The notes under the pieces: generated by a model
What the model was told of the DNA's origin: nothing
What the model saw: only the letters and a program-made list of their open reading frames with translations
Databases searched by the model: none
Assembly (NCBI RefSeq): GCF_900200035.1
Contig: NZ_FZTC01000022.1
Location: forward strand, 186,001 to 250,000
DNA from: Klebsiella grimontii
GTDB lineage: Bacteria > Pseudomonadota > Gammaproteobacteria > Enterobacterales > Enterobacteriaceae
DNA: 64,000 bases
Direction of reading: 5' to 3'
Part shown: piece after piece, positions 58,992 through 64,000 of the stretch
How the letters are laid out: each line of letters opens with the position of its first letter
Position numbering within the stretch: position 1 is the stretch's first letter
Translations under genes and position numbers: made by a program

Positions 58992-60329
58992 TTACCAGCG
59001 CGTCTTAAGCAGGTTCGGCTGAATACCGTTAATTGCATGGGTATTGCTGAACTGCTGCTTAATGCCAGCCTCGAATTCTTCGCGGAAATATTTGATCGCG
59101 CTCTGCAGCGGTTCAACCGCGCCCGGCGCGTGCGCGCAGAAGGTTTTACCCGGACCGAGGAATCGACACAGTTGCTCAAGCGTCTCGATATCTCCCGGCT
59201 GGCCTTCGCCGCGCTCCAGGGCGCGCAGGATCTTCACGCTCCACGGCAGGCCGTCGCGGCAGGGCGTACACCAGCCGCAGGATTCGCGGGCAAAAAATTC
59301 TTCGAGGTTGCGCACCAGCGGAACCATGCCGATCTCGTGGTCGACGGCCATCGCCAGCGCGGTACCCAAACGGCTACCCGCTTTACCAATGCTTTCGAAC
59401 TCCATCGGCAAATCGAGGTGCGCTTCGGTCAGGAAGTCGGTGCCCGCGCCGCCCGGCTGCCAGGCTTTAAACTTCAGACCATCGCGCATGCCGCCCGCGT
59501 AATCTTCGAGGATCTCGCGCGCGGTGGTGCCGAACGGCAGTTCCCAGACGCCCGGGTTCTTCACCCGTCCAGAGAAGCCCATCAGCTTGGTGCCGGCGTC
59601 TTTACTGGTAGAAATGTTCTGATACCACTCGACGCCGTTGGCCAGAATCGCCGGAACGTTGCACAGGGTTTCAACGTTGTTCACGCAGGTCGGTTTCCCC
59701 CATACGCCGGAGCTGGCCGGGAACGGCGGCTTCGAACGTGGATTGGCGCGGCGGCCTTCGAGGGAGTTAATCAGCGCGGTTTCTTCGCCGCAGATATAGC
59801 GCCCTGCCCCAGTGTGCACAAACAGTTCGAAGTCAAAACCGGTGCCAAGGATATTTTTCCCCAACAGGCCCGCTTCGGTCGCTTCGGCGATTGCCCGGCG
59901 CAGGTGCTGTGCCGCTTCGATATATTCGCCGCGCAGGAAGATATAGCCGCGGTAGGCTTTCAGCGCGAACGCGGAGATCAGCATGCCTTCCACCAGCAGG
60001 TGCGGCAGCTGTTCCATCAGCAGGCGGTCTTTATAGGTGCCCGGCTCCATTTCATCGGCGTTACACAGCAGGTAACGGATGTTCATGGACTCGTCTTTCG
60101 GCATCAGGCTCCACTTCAGACCGGTGGAAAAGCCCGCGCCGCCGCGCCCTTTCAGGCCGGCGTCTTTTACCGCAGTGACGATTTCATCCGGCGCCATGCC
60201 GGAGAGCGCTTTACGCGCCCCGGCGTAGCCGTTTTTACTCTGGTATTCATCCAGCCATACCGGCTGTTTGTCGTCGCGCAGACGCCAGGTTAACGGATGG
60301 GTTTCGGCAGTACGAATAATGGTTTTCAT
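58992..60329 (-). CDS. nuoF: NADH-quinone oxidoreductase subunit F
   Basis: 445 aa (E. coli 445). NADH-oxidising subunit with FMN and the N3 [4Fe-4S] cluster. NADH/FMN-binding segment [13 protein letters not shown] (about 61-73), [19 protein letters not shown] (about 172) and cluster ligands in [11 protein letters not shown] (about 350-360) plus a distal Cys near 398. Overlaps nuoE by 4 bases. Confidence 0.97.
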   Translation of the reverse strand: MKTIIRTAETHPLTWRLRDDKQPVWLDEYQSKNGYAGARKALSGMAPDEIVTAVKDAGLKGRGGAGFSTGLKWSLMPKDESMNIRYLLCNADEMEPGTYKDRLLMEQLPHLLVEGMLISAFALKAYRGYIFLRGEYIEAAQHLRRAIAEATEAGLLGKNILGTGFDFELFVHTGAGRYICGEETALINSLEGRRANPRSKPPFPASSGVWGKPTCVNNVETLCNVPAILANGVEWYQNISTSKDAGTKLMGFSGRVKNPGVWELPFGTTAREILEDYAGGMRDGLKFKAWQPGGAGTDFLTEAHLDLPMEFESIGKAGSRLGTALAMAVDHEIGMVPLVRNLEEFFARESCGWCTPCRDGLPWSVKILRALERGEGQPGDIETLEQLCRFLGPGKTFCAHAPGAVEPLQSAIKYFREEFEAGIKQQFSNTHAINGIQPNLLKTRW

Positions 60330-60826
60330 TTATACCGCTCCAGGAGGTCAGGAATCGCTTCCGGCGTCAGATAACTGTGAGTGTCCTCATCAATCATCAT
60401 GGTCGGCCCCTTGTCGCAGTTGCCCAGGCAGCAGGTCGGCAGCAGAGTGAAGCGGCCATCAAAGGTGGTTTGACCCGGTTTGATATCCAGCTTCTTCTCG
60501 ATCGCCGACTGAATGCCCTGGAACCCGGTGATATGGCACACCACGCTGTCGCAGTAGCGAATCACGTGACGACCCACCGGCTGGCGGAAAATCTGGCTGT
60601 AGAAGGTCGCCACGCCTTCTACGTCGCTGGCCGGGATCCCCAGCACATCGGCGATAGCGTAGATTGCGCCGTCCGGCACCCAACCGCGCTGCTTCTGAAC
60701 GATTTTCAGCGCTTCAATGGACGCCGCACGCGGGTCTTCGTAGTGGTGCTTTTCGTGCTCAATCGCCTCACGCTCTGCCGCACTCAGCTCAAAAGCCTCG
60801 GTTTGTGGTTGTTGATTCTCGTGCAT
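60326..60826 (-). CDS. nuoE: NADH-quinone oxidoreductase subunit E
   Basis: 166 aa (E. coli 166). Thioredoxin-fold subunit holding the N1a [2Fe-2S] cluster: ligands in YCDSVVCHI (first pair, about 92-97) and [13 protein letters not shown] (second pair, about 132-137). Two bases after nuoC. Confidence 0.97.
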   Translation of the reverse strand: MHENQQPQTEAFELSAAEREAIEHEKHHYEDPRAASIEALKIVQKQRGWVPDGAIYAIADVLGIPASDVEGVATFYSQIFRQPVGRHVIRYCDSVVCHITGFQGIQSAIEKKLDIKPGQTTFDGRFTLLPTCCLGNCDKGPTMMIDEDTHSYLTPEAIPDLLERYK

Positions 60827-60828
60827 AA

Positions 60829-62637
60829 TTAGCGGTCCACGTCTGACATAACAAAATCGATACTACCCAGATAGACAATCAGGTCGGAGACCAGACTGCC
60901 GCGAATAGCGGCCGGGATCTGCTGCAGGTGCGCGAAGCTTGGCGTGCGCACGCGGGTACGGTAGCTCATAGTGCTGCCGTCGCTGGTCAGGTAGTAACTG
61001 TTAATACCCTTGGTCGCTTCAATCATCTGGAAGGATTCTTGCGCCGGCATGACCGGCCCCCAGGAAACCTGCAGGAAGTGCGTAATCAGGGTTTCGATAT
61101 GCTGCAGCGTGCGCTCTTTCGGCGGCGGCGTCGTCAGCGGGTGATCCGCCTTGAACGGGCCTTCCGGCATGTTATCGAGGCACTGCTGAAGAATGCGCAG
61201 GCTCTGGCGCAGCTCTTCCACTTTCAGCATCACGCGGGTGTAGCAGTCGGAGACGCCACCGCCGGTCGGGATTTCAAAGTCGAAGTTTTCATAGCCAGAA
61301 TAAGGACGCCATTTACGTACGTCGAAGCCGATGCCGGTCGCGCGCAGGCCCGCGCCGGTGGTGCCCCACTCCAGCGCTTCTTTGGCGTTGTAGGCGGCAA
61401 CCCCTTTCGAACGACCGATCAGGATGGTGTTGCGCAGCGCGGCCTTTTCATAGGAATCCAGACGCTTCGGCATCCACTCGAGGAATTCACGCAGCAGGCG
61501 ATCCCAACCGCGGGGCAGGTCGTGCGCGACGCCGCCGATACGGAACCAGGCCGGGTGCATACGGAAGCCGGTAATTGCTTCCACCAGATCGTAGATCTTT
61601 TGGCGGTCGGTAAAGGCAAAGAACACCGGCGTCATCGCCCCGACGTCCTGGATAAAGGTGGAGATGTACAGCAGATGGCTGTTGATACGGAACAGCTCGG
61701 AGAGCATTACGCGGATGACGTTGACGCGATCCGGCACGGTTATTCCCGCCAGTTTCTCCACCGCCAGCACGTACGGCATCTCATTAACGCAGCCGCCGAG
61801 GTACTCAATACGGTCGGTATACGGAATGTAGCTGTGCCAGGACTGGCGCTCGCCCATCTTCTCAGCGCCGCGGTGGTGGTAGCCGATATCAGGAACGCAG
61901 TCGATGATCTCTTCGCCATCAAGCTGCAAAATAATACGGAACGCACCGTGCGCGGAGGGGTGGTTAGGGCCGAGGTTAAGGAACATAAAGTCCTCGTTTT
62001 CGGTCCCGCGCTTCATGCCCCACTCTTCCGGTTTGAAGGTCAGCGCTTCCATTTCCAGATCCTGTTTGGCTTTGGTCAGCTCAAACGGGTCAAATTCGGT
62101 TGCGCGCGCCGGGTAGTCTTTACGCAGCGGGTGGCCTTCCCAGGTCGGCGGCATCATGATGCGGCGCAGATTCGGGTGACCATCGAAGGTCACGCCAAAC
62201 ATCTCCCAGGTTTCACGCTCATACCAGTTGGCGTTCGGGAACAGTTTGGTGAAGGTCGGCAGATGCAGATCGTTTTCAGACAATGCGACCTTGAGCATGA
62301 TGTCGCGATTGCGGTCGATTGAAATCAGGTGATAGAAAACGGAAAAATCCGCGGCAGGTAAACCGTCGCGGTGCGTGCGCAGACGTTCGTCCATGCCGTG
62401 CAGGTCAAACAGCATCACGTAAGGCTTCGGCAACTTCTTCAGGAAATCACCCACCTCAAGCAGCTGTTCACGCTTCACCCAAACCACCGGAACGCCGGTG
62501 CGGGTTGGCTGAACGGTAAAGGCATCCGGCCCAAAACGGTTGCGCAGTTCGCCGATCACCGGGTCATCAAGGTGATCGCGGGTTTGCCAGGCTGGTGCGG
62601 CGTCATGCGCGGTTAAATCGGTCATATTGTTCACCAT
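60829..62637 (-). CDS. nuoC: NADH-quinone oxidoreductase fused subunit C/D
   Basis: 602 aa. Fused NuoCD as in other Enterobacteriaceae. The 30-kDa (C) part occupies roughly residues 1-200 ([26 protein letters not shown]). The 49-kDa (D) part follows with quinone-site residues in [13 protein letters not shown] and the C-terminal [19 protein letters not shown] at 62637 and an internal ATG four codons later are both possible. E. coli entries use this region as start. Confidence 0.96.
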   Translation of the reverse strand: MVNNMTDLTAHDAAPAWQTRDHLDDPVIGELRNRFGPDAFTVQPTRTGVPVVWVKREQLLEVGDFLKKLPKPYVMLFDLHGMDERLRTHRDGLPAADFSVFYHLISIDRNRDIMLKVALSENDLHLPTFTKLFPNANWYERETWEMFGVTFDGHPNLRRIMMPPTWEGHPLRKDYPARATEFDPFELTKAKQDLEMEALTFKPEEWGMKRGTENEDFMFLNLGPNHPSAHGAFRIILQLDGEEIIDCVPDIGYHHRGAEKMGERQSWHSYIPYTDRIEYLGGCVNEMPYVLAVEKLAGITVPDRVNVIRVMLSELFRINSHLLYISTFIQDVGAMTPVFFAFTDRQKIYDLVEAITGFRMHPAWFRIGGVAHDLPRGWDRLLREFLEWMPKRLDSYEKAALRNTILIGRSKGVAAYNAKEALEWGTTGAGLRATGIGFDVRKWRPYSGYENFDFEIPTGGGVSDCYTRVMLKVEELRQSLRILQQCLDNMPEGPFKADHPLTTPPPKERTLQHIETLITHFLQVSWGPVMPAQESFQMIEATKGINSYYLTSDGSTMSYRTRVRTPSFAHLQQIPAAIRGSLVSDLIVYLGSIDFVMSDVDR

Positions 62638-62723
62638 TGCAAAAGGTCCGTGGTGACTGCCGGCGAGACTTCGCGCTGTAGTAGATTGATTTGCGAAGTT
62701 TTCATCCCGCCCGCAGGCGCAAG

Positions 62724-63398
62724 TTAAATCTCGTCCGGAGTCCGCAGATTGGTCACTGCAATACGTTCGCCGCGTTTACGCTCGCGTTCCGACTGCATAT
62801 TGGCGCGATAAACGCCCTGATCGCCTACCACCCAAGAGAGCGGACGACGTTCTTTACCAATGGATTCCTGCAGCAGCATCAGCGCCTGCATATACGCTTC
62901 CGGACGCGGCGGACAGCCCGGGATGTAAACATCAACCGGAATAAACTTATCCACGCCCTGCACGACAGAGTAAATATCGTACATACCGCCGGAGTTGGCG
63001 CATGCGCCCATCGAGATAACCCACTTCGGCTCCAGCATCTGGTCATAAAGACGCTGAATGACCGGCGCCATTTTGGTAAAGCAGGTGCCCGCGACCACCA
63101 TCAGGTCAGCCTGACGCGGGGAGGCACGCAATACTTCTGCACCAAAACGCGCAACGTCATGCACCGCAGTGAATGACGTCACCATTTCCACGTAGCAGCA
63201 AGAAAGGCCAAAGTTGTAAGGCCAGATTGAGTTCTTACGGCCCCAGTTCACCATGTCATGCAAAGCGTGTTCGAGTTTCCCCATATACACGCTTTTGTTG
63301 ACTTCTTGCTCCAGGGGGTCGGTTACGATCTCCTGTTTTTGCAGGGGGTAACGGTCGTTCTCACCGTTAGGATCGATGCGGGTGAGCGTATAATCCAT
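62724..63398 (-). CDS. nuoB: NADH-quinone oxidoreductase subunit B
   Basis: 224 aa (E. coli 220). Carries the terminal N2 [4Fe-4S] cluster: adjacent Cys pair in GLSCCYVEM (about 67-68), Cys in VAGTCFTK (about 133) and [10 protein letters not shown] (about 162). Compared with my memory of the E. coli sequence it has a short insertion near residue 43 ([14 protein letters not shown] versus GKLNDMVNWG), which accounts for the extra length. Confidence 0.96.
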   Translation of the reverse strand: MDYTLTRIDPNGENDRYPLQKQEIVTDPLEQEVNKSVYMGKLEHALHDMVNWGRKNSIWPYNFGLSCCYVEMVTSFTAVHDVARFGAEVLRASPRQADLMVVAGTCFTKMAPVIQRLYDQMLEPKWVISMGACANSGGMYDIYSVVQGVDKFIPVDVYIPGCPPRPEAYMQALMLLQESIGKERRPLSWVVGDQGVYRANMQSERERKRGERIAVTNLRTPDEI

Positions 63399-63413
63399 CT
63401 TATTGCCTCGCTT

Positions 63414-63860
63414 TTACTGCGTATGACGGTTAGTGGGACTGTCTGTTTCCGGGTTAACCAGCGTGCGACGGGAGCGCGCAGGCGTCCAGTCCAGAGCGCC
63501 AATACGAACGAGGTAAACCAGACCAGCCAGTAGCACTAAAATGAAAATTGCGGCTTCCACAAAGCCGACCCAGCCGCTTTCACGGATAGAAGTCGACCAT
63601 GCGTAGAGATACAGGGCTTCCACGTCGAAGATAACGAAGAACATGGCAACCAGATAAAACTTCGCAGAAAGACGTAAGCGAGCCGAACCGACGGAGTCGA
63701 TCCCGGATTCAAACGGCGTGTTCTTGCTACGCGCGCGCGCGCGTCCGCCAAGGTACCAACCGCCGATAAGCATCAGGCAGCACAGGCCGATAGCGATGAT
63801 GAGAAATATAGCGAATGCCCAATGATGAGCGATGACTTCAGTGGATGTTGACATACGCAT
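63414..63860 (-). CDS. nuoA: NADH-quinone oxidoreductase subunit A
   Basis: 148 aa (E. coli 147). Three-helix membrane subunit with the conserved [34 protein letters not shown] segment near residues 52-85. First gene of nuoA-N. ATG at 63854 (MSTSTEV) is an alternative start two codons in. The 140 bases up to the window edge are the leader of the operon, whose main promoter in E. coli lies further upstream. I see no promoter I can defend there. Confidence 0.96.
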   Translation of the reverse strand: MRMSTSTEVIAHHWAFAIFLIIAIGLCCLMLIGGWYLGGRARARSKNTPFESGIDSVGSARLRLSAKFYLVAMFFVIFDVEALYLYAWSTSIRESGWVGFVEAAIFILVLLAGLVYLVRIGALDWTPARSRRTLVNPETDSPTNRHTQ

Positions 63861-64000
63861 TGCTTAACCAAAAAAGTGTAGCGCTAAAACCCTCTGCTCT
63901 TACTGGCAGATGAACGCCACAGCGTTTCACGGGGAGGAATAAAAAAATAGCCGTGCAAAAAAGCGTCCCTGGGTGATGTGGAAGGCCAGTTGCGGTGGCT

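Noticed and set aside
59037-60293. Long open frame (about 418 codons) on the plus strand opposite nuoF
   Set aside because: It is the antisense shadow of GC-rich nuoF codons, has no recognisable domain, and nuoF itself is unmistakable.
1-64000. tRNA, rRNA, insertion sequences, CRISPR arrays, prophage
   Set aside because: I saw no rRNA, tRNA-like cloverleaf sequence, transposase, spacer array or phage gene. The only mobile-type proteins are the two fimbrial recombinases and the Rpn pseudogene.

Overview
The window is a stretch of enterobacterial chromosome, most likely Klebsiella or Raoultella. Proteins are near-identical in length and sequence to Escherichia coli orthologues, and gene order follows the E. 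coli rcsB-gyrA-nrd-glp-rhm-men-nuo backbone, but several E. coli blocks are missing or replaced. tctDE/tctCBA, a small-subunit catalase next to yfaZ, and Thr at GyrA position 83 fit the K. oxytoca / K. aerogenes / Raoultella side of the genus better than K. pneumoniae. The species call is an inference.

Layout. 1-3.2 kb: the end of rcsB and convergent rcsC (envelope-stress phosphorelay). 3.2-6.7 kb: gyrA and divergent ubiG. 6.7-10.9 kb: nrdA-nrdB-yfaE (aerobic ribonucleotide reductase and its ferredoxin), preceded by paired NrdR boxes and an inverted pair of DnaA boxes. 10.9-17.7 kb: glpTQ and divergent glpABC (glycerol-3-phosphate uptake and anaerobic oxidation) sharing a GlpR/CRP control region. 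17.7-21.9 kb: rhmRDTA (L-rhamnonate catabolism). 22-23.9 kb: yfaY and yfaZ. 24.1-27.2 kb: a catalase, a frameshifted Rpn-family nuclease gene and nudI. 27.2-33.1 kb: tctDE two-component genes, divergent tctCBA tricarboxylate transporter and a YjdF-like membrane protein. 33-40.1 kb: menF-menD-menH-menB-menC-menE (menaquinone synthesis). 40.2-41.6 kb: elaA and rnz. 41.7-48.6 kb: a chaperone-usher fimbrial island. 48.8-63.9 kb: the complete nuoA-N operon (respiratory complex I).

The most interesting region is the fimbrial island. A 286-bp segment (47801-48086) lies between the major pilin gene and a FimB-type tyrosine recombinase gene. It is bounded by inverted repeats identical over 15 bp and 19/21 overall. 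It contains a TTGACA-17 bp-TAGCAT promoter that, in the orientation given here, points away from the pilin gene and into the antisense strand of the recombinase gene. This is the layout of an OFF phase-variation switch. A second, divergent recombinase gene is the last gene of the fimbrial operon, so its expression should depend on the switch state.

Most of the rest is conserved core metabolism with overlapping or closely spaced operons. Long open frames opposite nuoC, nuoF, nuoG and others are shadows of GC-rich coding sequence and are not annotated.
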